A DNA stretch of 64,000 nt from Glossina fuscipes (taxonomy: Eukaryota; Arthropoda; Insecta; Diptera; Glossinidae): NCBI RefSeq assembly GCF_014805625.2, contig NW_023998414.1, forward strand, positions 26,683,546 through 26,747,545, given 5' to 3'. The notes beneath the pieces were generated by a model. That model was given only the letters and a program-made list of their open reading frames with translations. It had not been told where the DNA came from and did no database searches. The position numbers were made by a program, and so were the translations under genes. This document shows positions 11,942-23,499 of this stretch, piece after piece; the stretch's first letter is position 1, and each line of letters begins with the position of its first letter.

Positions 11942-12763
11942 TTATATATAACCAAGACTGCGTGATTGACTATGATGATGATGACGTGAAGGATGATAGC
12001 CGGGCTCTTGCATTTCCATTTGCATAACTAAATTCTTTTGTTCGCCACGCATTTCGTAGGCTTCTTTCGATTCGCGACGAAATATTATTGCAGCCAAAGC
12101 TAACAGCATAAATGTTACAACTGCCAAGGCATATGACCAGCCTAGAACATTAAATTTTGGATACATTAACCAATCGCGACGATAGGCACAACCGCCGAAT
12201 ATGGCAACAGCCAGAAACATAAAGAGAGCTGCAAATTGAAATGTTTTTTTTTTTGTATTTTTTTTTTTTTTTTTTTTGATTATGAAAATATGCTCGAACT
12301 TACATGATAACGCCGTACAGAGAAAAGAAATGCGTACCAATAACCATTCGTATTGTAAAACACCTTTTAATGGCAAACGTATTATGGTTAAAGCTAATAT
12401 AACCAAAACAATAAAAATAATAATAAAAGCCAAAGTAACAAAAGCTTGGACAGTCATTAACCAACCGGGCAACAACCATTCACGTATGACATAATATTCC
12501 TGAAAAAGATTTTGTTGAGATTATGTTAAAGTAATAAATAATTTGCTTACTTACATGACTGAAGATATCATGGCATCCGGTAAATTTACGCTGAAATTGA
12601 TAATTCGGATAAATAAAATCCTTGAAACAATATTGCCACAAGCCCATATTCTTGAAACTGCTACGAGTTTCCTCATACGATTCAATCCAATAGGGCGAAC
12701 AAAATGCCATCATTAAGAAAAAATATGCCAAAAATGTTATAATGGCGCCAAATACAACACCAT
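11942..12763 (-). CDS. mega: Claudin family septate-junction protein, megatrachea-like (partial 5')
   Basis: Four-pass membrane protein of septate junctions, needed for epithelial barrier and tracheal tube size in Drosophila. Minus-strand exons 12555-12763, 12304-12499 and 11942-12228 give 230 aa. A first exon upstream supplies the N-terminus and one base of the first codon, and I could not find it. Visible: TM1 (GAIITFLAYFFLMMAF), the claudin extracellular signature W, GLW, C, C (PYWIESYEETRSS, NMGLWQYCF, then KFTGC), TM2 (VTLAFIIIFIVLVILALTII), TM3 around FLAVAIFGG, TM4 around LAVVTFMLLALAAIIF, and a cytoplasmic tail with a His run, ending in SLGYI, a possible PDZ ligand. Sinuous and kune-kune are the alternatives. 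I prefer mega (pickel) because Drosophila mega lies near Rab27 and Mpv17-like genes. Confidence 0.85.
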
Positions 12764-13681
12764 CTTAATCGTTTAGAAGAAAATAAAAAAGAAATTGAAA
12801 TTTATGATAATAAACTTTTTAAAAGCAAAAAAAAAAAAAAAAGAAATAATTTCCCAGAATCGGTGCAATACTTAAATAGACACTTGCTTGCTTGCCTTTT
12901 CTGTTTTTCTTTTAAATCTGTTCGAATAATGAATGAATCTTGAAACTAAAGAAAACATATTTTATCAACGCAGTGTGAAAACATGATACGATCAACTTTA
13001 GCTTATCGTTTGGACATTGGCTACAAGAACTATTCCCGTTCAGTCAATTCGATTGATTCAATTCTTGCTATGGGAGAATATCCCAAATCTAAATGACTGA
13101 GTGCGTCTTGGAATAGTCTACGATGAGAATACCTATATAAAAGACACAGGCATATGAGTAATACAACACTTGCCTTGCTTTGATTAGTGATCAAGAAAAA
13201 TCAAAATAATATGACCGAAGTAAGGTCATTGAATAGAAGCTACTGTAGTTGTCAAACATCAAGCATTTTGAGTTATTTTTTCCTCTTCCAAAACAGAAAT
13301 GATCAGTTCGAGGAACGTGATTCGGATTGATTCACATCATAAAGAATATTAAAAAAAAAAAAAAAATTCAATGAGCTTTCGGAGGGGTCCCTAAAAAGTC
13401 TTTAGTACTCTTACTAAGCGTTGCTATGCTCAACGCTAACTATGTTGCTTCAAATAAGAGTCCATTTAAAAAATTTAGACTACAATTTTCCTTTAAACTT
13501 GTCGTATAAGCTATCGTCTACTACCTATGATTGTAACACAACGTAATTTGGCATAGGACTTCTCAAGAATGCACGTATAAAAAGAAAAAAAAATTAAATT
13601 TCAAGCTCGGACATTGCTGAACGATTACTTTTCAATTTATATCTGATAATAATACGGAAAAGTATTTCAATCTAAATCTTA
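12764..13681. other. Claudin 5' flank
   Basis: The first claudin exon should lie here or further on, but I cannot identify it. Otherwise AT-rich DNA with short A runs, ending at a deleted mariner element. Confidence 0.4.
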
Positions 13682-14357
13682 TTGGGCGCTTGCAAAAATT
13701 CCGATCAGCGATTTCTGCACGTAAAAATGATGAATAAATAGGAAATACCAGTGTACACAACGCTTGAATTCGACGGTTTTGCCCTTCCTCTACCTAAAAC
13801 AACAGTTTTCCATTTAATATCATTAATTTAATCCGCGTAAGCCGAAGCTAATCACGGAGCACTCAAAATTCCTCTTCTTCCAAATTGATTACTTCTGCTG
13901 CCGAAGTCCATCCAACACGTTCAGAAGCTTATGGTGATGCTGCCACATCATATCTCAATTGTCGGTTTTGGTTTCAACGGCTTAAACTGAAACTGCCATT
14001 TTTCGGCCATTTGTTGCAAGAGTTGTCACAGATACACTCGAATGTGAAGTTCTTCCGCGCCCACCAAATTCCTCAGACGTGGCGCCTCTTGATTACCACT
14101 TGTTCAGATCCGTGCAGCATGGCTTGGCTGGCACGCGGGTCCGCAAAATTGAAACAGAGCGAAAATGGATCGATGGGTGGTTCGCTGCCAAACCTATATA
14201 AGTTTTTTTCACATGACATCGCCATGTTGCCCACAATATGATAAAATGTTCTAGATAATGATGGAAACTATTTTGCTTCATATGTATTGAGAAAACTTCT
14301 CACAATAAATTGTGTTTTTCGAGTGAAAAAATGATCAAAATTTTTGCAAGCACCTAA
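13682..14357 (+). mobile_element. Internally deleted mariner-like element (676 bp)
   Basis: The ends are inverted: TTGGGCGCTTGCAAAAATT at the left, and TTAGGTGCTTGCAAAAATT reading inward from the right. Each is flanked by TA (13680-13681 and 14358-14359), the mariner target duplication. Inside, 13885-13980 encodes a transposase N-terminal helix-turn-helix fragment (SAAEVH, EAYGDAA, CRFWFQRLK). Around 14000-14190, in another frame, comes the C-terminal catalytic part (RPFVARVV, EVLPRPPNSSD, VAPLDYHLF, WIDGWFAAKP). The central part of the transposase, including the first catalytic Asp, is missing. It is non-autonomous and different from the mariner at 35.2 kb. Confidence 0.85.
13885..14215 (+). 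pseudogene. Mariner transposase remnant, deleted and frameshifted
   Basis: Two blocks of a mariner transposase are fused by deletion and sit in different frames. The N-terminal DNA-binding fragment reads in the frame opening at 13885. The third-catalytic-Asp region (VAPLDYHLF) needs a shift of frame. A single open frame spans both and looks like a protein, but its second half is out of frame and meaningless. Confidence 0.8.
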
Positions 14358-15344
14358 TATTTTCCTAGCAAGATTTCGTTGTCTTAATAATCATAGAGAC
14401 AGGAAAACATTGTACGTAATCCCCGATACGTATTTCCACGTTTGATAAATTCTCCTCAATAGACAATGAAAGCACGATCACCATCTGAAATGCAAGCTGA
14501 CCTATGTATAAGTAGAAATTATTAAACGCTTGTAAACAATATTAAGCTAAATAATAAAAGGTGTTGGTCACTAACTTACATATACAGACACACTACTATC
14601 AATTTAACACTCACTTGTGGCTCTTGGATAGTCATTCTTTTCCACGCCAGTATCTGTGGTATCTGTTGAGTGTTGCTTACGGAAATTATGCATGTTTTTG
14701 GTTTTTTTTGTTTTTTAATATATATACAGAGTTTATTTATATATTTAATTGCTTTAGTAATTTCTAGCAAAAGAATACAAAAAAAAAACTGAAAATAAAT
14801 AAAATAATTTACACAAGTTCTTTAATTTTGTACACACACGCACACGCAGACACACACACACACGTACGAATTGACGTAAATAACTTAAATGTCAACATCA
14901 TATTAACAACACCCCTAGCAGAGTTACCGCATCCCAGCAATGTCAGTAAGTTGAAGATTACAACGTTTAAAAGTGTCAGTGCTTGTCAAACTATTTGGAG
15001 AATTTTTGCATTCATTCCATTATGATGCTAAAAAGTAAGGTTTACGTTATTTATTACGCACATGTTTGTTTACTTAGTTTATTTACTAATAATAAATCAT
15101 TGACTTTCGTATTAACATATAATAGTGCAATTTTGTTAGAACTTGTTCGGAACTTGCTAAATCATTTTAGATATTATTCGTATCTCATAATACGGTTTTT
15201 ATATGGATAGGAAAAACAATTTATTGAAGGCGTTTGTTCTTTTATTCTTATATAATAACAAAAAAAAAAAAAAAATTTAAAACACAATAATTTATAATTT
15301 ATTTAAAACCGCAATGTCTAGCGGTTAGTTTCGTCATTTCTTAT
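14358..15344. other. Interval between deleted mariner and Mpv17-like gene A
   Basis: AT-rich, with a (CA)-rich tract near 14830-14870 and A runs near 15259. No gene seen. Low-complexity frames on both strands at 14561-14770 are not credible. Confidence 0.5.
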
Positions 15345-16052
15345 TTATTGACTAATTAAAGGAAAATTGCCTTCCTCATCAATTTGATGATGTTGCAAAT
15401 GTTTCATGTACGCTAAGAAGCAAGTCCAAATTAAACTGCATACACTTATGAAAGGTACACGATTGCGTTCTGGTATAAAATAGAAATTCACTGTAGCCAC
15501 AATGGGCCAAACAATGCCGCCAATCTATAAAAAAGTTATTTTATAAATAAATAAAGATCTTTAATCAGCTGGCTAAGAAAGGTACCTTAAATGTAGGCCA
15601 AAACTTTTTCCCCACTTCTGCAGCAGCTTCACCTATTGTTTTCAATTCCAGTAAACTCATAATAAAATAAAAGCACGTCATCGCTGCTGGCGTGTAAGAA
15701 ATAGTCTCCACAGCCGCTTTTGTAAGAGCAGTGCCCAGTGTTGTTTGCGGCCACATTGCTGAAGATACCTTAATCCAACCATATAATGTGGGAGCAACAA
15801 AAAATCCACCATATAAACTAAAACGTAAGACACGCCACCAATCGTAGTTATCTGGAAATAATAATAAAAGTGTTTTCTATTCCGCATGATAAATTAATGT
15901 AAAAGAAACACTAAAAGCTTACCCCAGGTTTTACCTTCAATAGTTTGTTGTATTAAACTACTGGTGGGCCAGATGCAACTGTAAGAGACCATACCCCTTA
16001 CTACCGGATATTTAATCATCAAAACTTTTAAATTTTGTACTATTGCGGACAT
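15345..16052 (-). CDS. Mpv17/PMP22 family membrane protein, paralogue A
   Basis: Small four-pass protein of the Mpv17/PXMP2 family, found in mitochondrial inner or peroxisomal membranes and linked to solute passage and mtDNA maintenance. Minus-strand exons 15923-16052, 15586-15851 and 15345-15524 give 191 aa with matching phases. Family marks: KYPVVRGMVSYSCIWPTSS near the start, the IQQTIEGK loop, WRVLRFSLYGGFFVAPTLYGW, GKKFWPTFK, then the C-terminal signature with WP, NFYFIP and R (WPIVATVNFYFIPERNR). It starts 325 bp from a divergently transcribed protease gene, so regulatory DNA may be shared. Drosophila CG14777/CG14778 are the likely counterparts, from memory of gene order. Unlike copies B and C, its second coding exon is not split. 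Confidence 0.9.
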
Positions 16053-16377
16053 GTTGTTTATCATATCTAAATAGTTAAATAATTGTTATCTCTCTCACGC
16101 TCTCTGTCTCTCTCTCTCTCTCGAGCCCTTATAAATATTTTCGTAAACTTTGTAACCAAACATTGACCTTATCATTGGAAGGGGTTAGCGCCTGCATCAA
16201 AACTAAATATTCGGAAGTGTTTAATGCAAATGTTTATAATTAACTTATTTACATAATTAATAAAAAAAAAAAAAAAAAAAAAGCAAAAGAAGAAGACGAA
16301 ACAACGGTTGTATATGTGAAATGTTTAAATAGATCGCAAACTTACTGTGTAACGGCAGTAAGTCTTGAATCGACAAA

Positions 16378-16554
16378 ATGTTAAGCTATCATCAACTTGT
16401 TTTTAAATGTTTTGTGATATTAACCGTACAATCAATAGCTTTTGGTCACGAACAGAAGATCGTTAATGGTACTACAGCTTTACCGGGTGAATTTCCATTT
16501 ATGGTAAGTTAATATTTTTCACTTAAATAAAAATGTGGCCAAAGCTTAACTTCC

Positions 16555-16585
<31 letters not shown>

Positions 16586-18313
16586 TACATGTCTACAAAC
16601 ATATGTACGTATAAAAGATTTCTTTAAGACGTTCATCAAGCGGTCGTCATGTATGTGGTGCTTCTCTCTTAAATCGTGTATGGGTTTTGACGGCTGCCCA
16701 TTGTGTTAAAAAATCGAAACCCTTTCAGCTAAATATACAATACGGCAGCAATCTGTTAGATGTAAATTCCTCGAAAGTTAGCAACGTTTCTTATATATAT
16801 GAACACGAAGGATACAATAGCTCTAATCAGTATATACACGACATAGCTTTATTACGTTTAGCAATGCCGATAAAATTGAAAAACAACTTTCAAAGTGTTC
16901 GCCTGCCCGAGTTAAAAGCTTCCATACCAAATAAAACACCAGCTATTCTAATAGGTTGGGGCTTAAATGCGGTAAGTCGAAGAGCTTTTTATAGGGTTTT
17001 CTCATTGAAGCCGCTCCTTACCAAACTTCGTTTTCTGTACCGTTTTCTTGAAATCAAGAAACTTAATTCTTCTAATCGGTCCCAATAACAAAACGAGACA
17101 GGACATGCGTCAACGTTGTTGATCTCAACTTCGTTTGTATGCAATAGAAATATATATAAATGCATTAGAGTCCGTCCATTTAGATGTGAATTTGTCGATT
17201 ACGCATTCGTTGCAAAATTATCAGACCACTCTCTGCCACCAGTTTGCGATAAATTTTGATAAACCGTCTTCATCAGCATGAGTATAAAATAGCTTTGACT
17301 TAAGAACTACAGTGGGTCGAAGATAATGATTCTTAGCATTTGATTAGGCCAAAAGGTGAATTTTTTTATAACAAAAGCTTTTATATTCACAAGAATTGAA
17401 TGTTTGCAAGTCGACGGCGTTTTTCGCCATGTCGCAGCAGACAGCATGGCCGACATCATGAGCATACTCTGCTCCTTTGCAAAATAGAGAATTTTCGTTT
17501 TCACGATACCTATGCTACTCTATGCTAAAACACATTTATGTTGTTGCATTATGTTTTATCGCCAAGACTCTCCAGTCAAGACCAGTCGCATTTACAGGCC
17601 GTCCCGCCTTGCACATTTATGCCTTGCCTGACACGAGAGTTTTGAATACTCGAAGAAAAGCAGAGTTTCAATTTCTCTTAAGAAGCTCTTCATTGCATCG
17701 ATCTCAGGACGATCAACAATGAATGTAAATTCTTACTAAACTTGGGCTAATCGAACGCGAATTTTTTATTTAAGTTTGCAAGCGCTTTAATTTGTCAATG
17801 GGATGAACCTCACAAGAAGGCGAATAAAAACGGAGCGCTCCTTTGAAAAGATCCAACCCAAACTCTAAATATGTGAATAATAACGCGAATCTGCATTTTT
17901 TGTGTTTTGTTTCTAACTTAAAGACTGGCGGTATGATTCAAAAACATTTGCAAAAAGTCGATTTGGAAATATTCGACGATCAAAATTGCAGCGAACGTCA
18001 CGATTTGGCAATGCATAATAGCACGATCTGCGCCGGTGTACCGGAAGGTGGAAAAGGTCAGTGCAGCGGTGACTCTGGTGGGCCGCTTTTAGTTAACAAT
18101 ACGCAAGTGGGCATTGTTTCGTGGTCGCGTAAACCTTGTACGCAACCCCCTTATCCAGGAGTGTTTACCGAGACTTCATATTATATCGGTTGGATATTGC
18201 ATACCATTTTAAATCATGAAGAAGCCATAGGAACCGAAGAAAATGAAGGTGTGGAGGAAAGTTTAAAAGTAGGAAATTTAATAATTACCCTGAAAAGGCA
18301 TCAATTTCAATAA
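16378..18313 (+). CDS. Secreted S1 serine protease with non-trypsin pocket
   Basis: Exons 16378-16503, 16618-16971 and 17924-18313, all phase 0, 289 aa. It begins with a signal peptide (MLSYHQLVFKCFVILTVQSI, then AFG), then KIVNGTTA at the activation site, with almost no pro-region. The triad is present: LTAAHC, HDIALLRL, GDSGGP. The residue six before the catalytic Ser is Gly (GKGQCSGDS), where trypsins have Asp, so elastase- or chymotrypsin-like specificity is expected. After the usual end (near WILHTIL) there is an acidic tail of about 30 residues rich in Glu. The 952-bp second intron is long for this cluster. It is closely related to the next protease at 20.05 kb. Confidence 0.88.
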
Positions 18314-20052
18314 GTAAAAGAATAACGGAAATGCCTGAAGCGCACTGGATTCTAATAAACATTTTTGGAATTCTACACTAATGATAACTGTAATAATTTC
18401 TTTTGTTTTTAGAAACTATTCAAATACATGGAAGCTTTCAATTTTCCTCACTTTTTCTTTTTTTTTTAAAAAATCTTTTTAATTTAAAATTTCTAAAGTT
18501 TACAAAAAGTATGTTACGCTTCTTATGCTTTGAGAGAAGATGTTCAAAGACATAATAGAAGAAGTTGTTTCAAGAAAGGGAAATTATATTGATGTCTTGA
18601 AAAAATTTATTTAAAACCAAAAGCATTTATTACGTATTGAATTTCATAAGCCACGTAGAACTCGCGACAGAATCTTACATATCCGGAATTTTGCGCCAAT
18701 AGGTAAGACGATGGATTAGTATGCACCGTACAACGATATACTTTAAGATCCGTTTAGTGATTCCATCATTATGTTCGATGATGGATCGGCTTAGTCACGA
18801 TAGTCGACTCCCTAGATTTTGAATTCAAGAACTCAAAGAAACCTCATAATAAAAAAAATAATTAAGAAAATATTGAAAATATTGAAAATTTCTATATATC
18901 AACCACTTGTTCGTCCGCGTAGCTGAGCGAGTAAGAACCGCGACTACGAAGTCAGTGTTCGCGAAATCAAATCTCAAATGCGGTAGCGTTTTCTTTGATC
19001 GGTGAAGGCGTAACACATCGATCGGAGATGCATCCGTTAGGCTGCGGCCACTACTTCCCAATTTTTTCCCAACTTTTTCTCTTTCCTTTGCTCCTCCTGT
19101 CAGTCACCGTGTTACGCGAACAAGAGACATTCTCTGAGGGATTGATCATAGAAATTTTATTTATTAAGTTAAGTTTGGCTTTTCAGTCATTCATCATTTG
19201 TTTTGAATTTACGCTAAAGTCTTCGCTATCGAGAAAAGGCTTCAATTGTTCCGATATGTAAAAAATACATTATACAATGACTTAAGACAACATGTAAACT
19301 TTGTGAATGTGTAAGCCCCAAAAGTGCTTAATACTAATGAGACTCGCGACTATAAGGGGAGAAGCGGATAGTGCCATATACCAAAGTGAAATACCAAAGT
19401 GTTTACCATAAATGAAGACAAAGAAGAAAATGGTGTTTTGTAGTTAAGTTCAACGGTTCATTTACTCATTTGATGACGCATGGGCTAAAATCTCGTAAGC
19501 AAGGCAAAGACTTTTTTTATAAAGTCCTTCTCGCGAATGAGGTTCAATATCGGTTCTCATTGGCTTCGAAAGCAATCAAGATTTTCGCATTTTAGTCAAA
19601 CCATCCACATAGGAAACTGCATGGAGTGCATGTGTACTTATAATTAGTGACTTATTTGTTGTGCTGCTATTTACGTCAGTGACCATTCCATAATTCAATT
19701 GGGAACGCTTTATCCGGCGAACTAAAAGAATTGGATGTTTTCGACATGTAATTTCAAAATAGTCACCGGAGCCTCCGTCGTGCCAAAGAACCAATTTTCG
19801 AATTGCGTTAAGGAAGGAGAATTTAATAAAGAATTGTATTTTATTGATTTGTATGAGGATTTTGAATATTTGTCGGCAAACTTTGCTTCAGCGTGAGTAT
19901 AATTTTTTACATCTCCCTTAGCTTAAGGTAAAGCAAGAGGCAAGAGTTGCCATCATTCATTCATTCATTCTACGATCAGTTGAATGCAATTTTGTTTCAC
20001 GCTATTTGTATGATTGATTCAATGCTTAATATGATGATCATTATTATTTTAG
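18314..20052. other. Interval between the two Gly189 proteases
   Basis: This should contain the first exon of the second protease (signal peptide plus IVNG), but no such exon is recognisable. It holds a tRNA-like repeat head at 18909-18985. The frame at 18995-19261 contains a hydrophobic run (FLFPLLLLSV) but starts inside that repeat, so I do not call it a gene. Confidence 0.45.
18909..18990 (+). repeat. tRNA-derived repeat head with A and B boxes
   Basis: TAGCTGAGCGAG at 18920-18931 is close to the pol III A-box. GAAATCAAATC at about 18963-18973 sits where the B-box belongs. The stretch from TTCG to GCGGTAG aligns by eye with the head of the SINE at 24.4 kb, including ATCAAATCTCAA/ATTCAAATCTCAA and GCGGTAG. 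It does not continue into the LINE-like tail, so it is a separate subfamily or a truncated copy. Confidence 0.55.
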
Positions 20053-20791
20053 GTTTCTATGCGTTACGCTGATAACATGCAGCACATCTGTGCCGGGACA
20101 ATTATTAATACCATGTGGATATTGACGGCAGCACATTGTTTTAAATTTATAAAAACTCCTCGGGATTTATTAATACACTATGGCACAAATTGTTTAGTTA
20201 TGAAGAAATCAAAGCATTCAATGTTAGCAGCAATATCAGCATTTTATATACATGAAGGCTACAGTCCCACCATCGCTATACATGATTTGGCTTTAATACG
20301 ATTAAAAGAGAACTTGGTCTTTAGCGACTATATAAGAAGTGTTCAGTTACCGGATGGTCACGAGCAAAATAATTACGATAATTTAAAAGTAGACTTAGTC
20401 GGGTGGGGTTCCGATAAGGTTAGCTTAGGACGGATATTTCTTTATAAGCGTACTTGTTATCACAAAAATAATTTTTTTTTTTTTGTTATAAATTTTGACT
20501 TTACTTCAGACATTTGGGTCTTTGCAGAAGCAGTTACAAAAAGTCTCTTTAAATACTGTGGAAAGACAAACCTGCGGCAGGTTGTTAAACTCGATTGTCC
20601 ATCGTTCAAGTTTGTGTGCTGGTGATATTCATAAAGGACAATGTTCCGGAGATTCTGGAGGGCCCTTACTATTCGATAATATACAAATTGGTATTGTATC
20701 CTGGAGCCTAAAACCGTGTGCTTCAAAACCGGCAGTATTTACAAACCTAAGTTATTATATGAAATGGATTAAAGCAATAGTAGAGAAATAA
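20053..20791 (+). CDS. S1 serine protease, second tandem copy (5' exon not found)
   Basis: Exons 20053-20418 and 20510-20791, phase 0, 215 aa covering the catalytic domain after the activation loop. It has LTAAHC, IHDLALIRL and CSGDSGGP. The residue at position 189 is Gly (KGQCSGDS), as in the copy at 16.4 kb, with which it also shares LQKV and VSWS.KPC blocks and exon phases, so the pair arose by duplication. The acceptor at 20051-20052 requires an upstream exon with the signal peptide and IVNG, and none is visible back to 18.3 kb. Either that exon is too short and diverged to see, or this copy is decaying. The catalytic residues and frame are intact. It converges with Mpv17-like gene B, the stops being about 110 bp apart. 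Confidence 0.8.
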
Positions 20792-20901
20792 ATAATAAAA
20801 AAAAAAAAAAACATTGATTATAAGTATTGCCCGGGATATGTCAATATCTTTGAAAATCGATTTCTTTATTATTATCTCTTTTTTCATGTTTTATATGGGC
20901 T

Positions 20902-21682
20902 TTATGTCATTTTAACCGATTTTTTTTTAACCCATGCCAGGAAGGCAGTCCAACATACGCTGCAAAAGCCAATAAATAATAGACGAGTCCGTTCAGGCAG
21001 CACTGAATAACTGAAAAGTTGTAACAAGGGCCAAACGCAGGAAGCTATCTAAAGTTTTAATTTTTTGCTTATTATATTTGTATAGAATTTTTATAAGATT
21101 TCGACACTTTAAACATTTGAACTGACCTTAAATGTGGGTAAAAATTTTTCATTAGCTTCTTTTCGAGCGTTTTGAAATGTTTTACCCTCTAATAGAGCCA
21201 TGCCTAGGAAAAACGTATAGGAAGAGAGAGGACTGAGAGATACTTGCTCTACGAGTGTCTGTTATAAAATGTTAAAAAAAATTCTTTAAAACAATTGTTT
21301 ATAATAAAAATACGATTGACCATTAATTTGTTTACCTTCGCTAGGCCCGATTTGAAATTAGTGTTTGGCCACATGGCCGAGGTCAGTTTAATCCAACCGT
21401 GCAGTAATGGGGCAACATAGAATGCGCCAAATAAACTAAATCTCATCATGGTTACATAATCGTAGTGTTCTTGATTAATATTGCACATGAGAAGAGAGAA
21501 AGAAATGATGATCATTTTCGTATATTGCGTGCGTGATACTTACTATAATTTTTGTCGTCAATATTTTGATGCAGAAAGCTTCCCATAGGATATAAGATTG
21601 CGTATGTTATGCAATTGCCTAGAAGAGGACGCTCTAAATATATACGTCTGCATGTCTTTAATAAGCTTCTCGCAAAACACAT
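20902..21682 (-). CDS. Mpv17/PMP22 family membrane protein, paralogue B
   Basis: Minus-strand exons 21544-21682, 21336-21469, 21127-21258 and 20902-21048 give 183 aa, all phases matching. Family marks: RPLLGNCITYAILYPMGS, then HYDYVTMMRFSLFGAFYVAP, LHGWIKLTSAMWPN, LLEGKTFQNAR, EKFLPTFK, and the C-terminal WPLLQLFSYSVLPERTR block. It ends in a basic tail (WVKKKSVKM). The proline-containing NF motif of the C-terminal signature is altered (LFSYSVLP), and this copy is the most diverged of the three. An intron absent from copy A splits the second exon between GLAK and TLVEQ, at the same place as in copy C. Confidence 0.87.
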
Positions 21683-22225
21683 GTTTATCTTGATTTTTTC
21701 GAAGAAAAACTATTAAGAAAACTTTTCATAACACAATCACGAGGAAATTTTTACGTACGATTACGTCGCGGGCTGCAGTATATGCTTAAGCTGTACGGAT
21801 GTCATGTCTTGCATTGAGACCAACATTACAATTTATAAATCGTTTGCCTTAATATTCTTTTCTTCATATAAATTTTTTTCTTCTTCTTTTTTTTAAATAT
21901 ATTTTATTTATAAATTTTTCTCATAATTGTTTGCCAAATTTGTGAAAAGTTTTCAATTTCCAAAAGATGATTTTAATGATTTAATAAAAAAAAGAACAAT
22001 GATAATAATAAAAAACTGAAAATTTCATATTTGAAAAGACGTAAGCAGACTTGAGTGAAGTAAATTGAATGCATATTTGAAGGGTTTCTCTTTTACAACG
22101 ATAAGCTAATCTCTAGGGCTTTGGAACGCCAGCCTTAATTTCTCAGATACATTCAGATACATTTATCTAAAGACATATTTTAAATATCCATAATTTTTGC
22201 AGATATACAAAATACCTTTTGGGAT
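21683..22225. other. 5' flank of Mpv17-like B
   Basis: AT-rich spacer. No gene or repeat boundary recognised. Confidence 0.5.
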
Positions 22226-22500
22226 TATAGGTTGTTATACTCTGCGCCACTTGCGGTACAGGGATGTATGCAACATTCAGAAAGGCTCAAGCCTTTCTCA
22301 CCTAGACTCACCTTTGATAACATCGATCGATTCGGTATCAATTTCTGATCTCATCTAAACTTGTCCGTCCGTCTTGCATATTTGTGTTTAGTCTACAAGT
22401 CGTAATTTTTGTGTTATTTTGATGAAATTTGGTAGATCGACGTATTTTGGTGCAAGAGCGAACGCTATTGAAAACAATTTGGATCGGATCATTTGTGCGA
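22226..22500 (+). repeat. Dispersed repeat family copy 2
   Basis: Plus-strand copy with CCACTTGCGGTACAGGG at the start, TCGATTCGGTATCA in the middle, then GTCCGTCCGTC, CTACAAGTCGTAATTTTTG, TTTTGATGAAATTTGGTAGA and CGAACGCTATTGAAAA. The same order is seen in the copies at 5.9, 23.5, 59.3 and 62.8 kb. Confidence 0.6.
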
Positions 22501-22959
22501 ACATTTCTTATATAACGTCATAGTTTGAAAAGTCGTTATATAAATAACCGTACTAAGCGAACTGATGTGATGGGGTGGCGACTCATTGCACTGATATATA
22601 GCCACTTAGCGAAATTTGTGAATTACATAAAATCACTCGTAGCTTTCGAGAAGACTATACTTTTATACTTCTTTATACTTGAAACTGTTATTTGATCCGT
22701 TAAATTTTGTATCATGAGGGGATAGTTCTATTGTATTTTAAATAAAATATTCAAATTTAAACATGGATAGTGTATTCTTCGACAGTCGAATGATGGGGAC
22801 CTATCCAACATGGAGTGCAAAATATCGTAATCGCACAGATCGACGATGTTCTTCGGGATCATTTTTTGAGAAATGCTCGAAATGAAATTTGCAAACGACC
22901 TTTGGCAGGCCCAAATATTTACAATTTCACTGGCCAATGTGTCATAGAAGTCAACCAAT

Positions 22960-23100
22960 ACCATTAAATGGTTAAATGGTTCTTTTACGTGAAGGAAGGG
23001 CAAAACCATCGAATTCAAGCTTTGTATACACTGGTATTTCGCAATTCTTTATCATTTTTACCTATAGAAGCCGCTGATCAAAATTTGTGCAAACACCTAA
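22960..23100 (-). mobile_element. End fragment of the deleted-mariner family
   Basis: Read on the minus strand from 23100 it starts TTAGGTGTTTGCACAAATTT and then follows the left 140 bp of the element at 13682, with shared blocks ACCAGTGTA, GCTTGAATTCGA and GGTTTTGCCCTTCCT. TA follows the terminus at 23101-23102. The other end was not found, so this is a truncated or diverged copy. The open frame on the minus strand here (22728-23018) is not a gene. Confidence 0.7.
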
Positions 23101-23499
23101 TAGAAATCGTTATTGTGGTTATATTTTTATCGCTTTCATGCGAATTTTTTTTTTTTTTTGCAGCGTGAATGCTTGTAGAGCTCTTCGCACAAGCGTAGTT
23201 TCCTTTCCCTTATGGTGAATAGTTAGTTATTCGTTCACGACTCGAAAAATCTGACCGAGTGACGGTTGTATTTGAAGTGTAGATTTTATTTAGAAAAAAT
23301 GTTTTACTAAAATTTTCAAAAGTTAGTTCAAATAAAGCTTTATTCAATGTTTGCAATGAAAAGCTCCTTTATTTTTTTAAAGCTCATTTGCGCTTTGTGT
23401 CAGACATTATAATTTTCGCTTCTTTATTTTAATAAGAGACGGGATAAAGAGAAGGTGCGATTACGTTTATATTGCTTAGCACGTAAATAAATTAGAGCT

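Noticed and set aside
17290..17510. Possible Tc1-like end (CAGTGGGTCGAA) inside the second intron of the protease
   Set aside because: No matching inverted end was found, and the short minus-strand frame has no clear transposase motif.
18995..19261. Frame with a hydrophobic run that could pass for a signal peptide exon of the second protease
   Set aside because: It starts inside a tRNA-like repeat, lacks the IVNG activation motif and offers no good donor in the needed phase.
22728..23018. 96-codon minus-strand frame
   Set aside because: Part of it is the non-coding end of the deleted-mariner family. The rest has no recognisable features.
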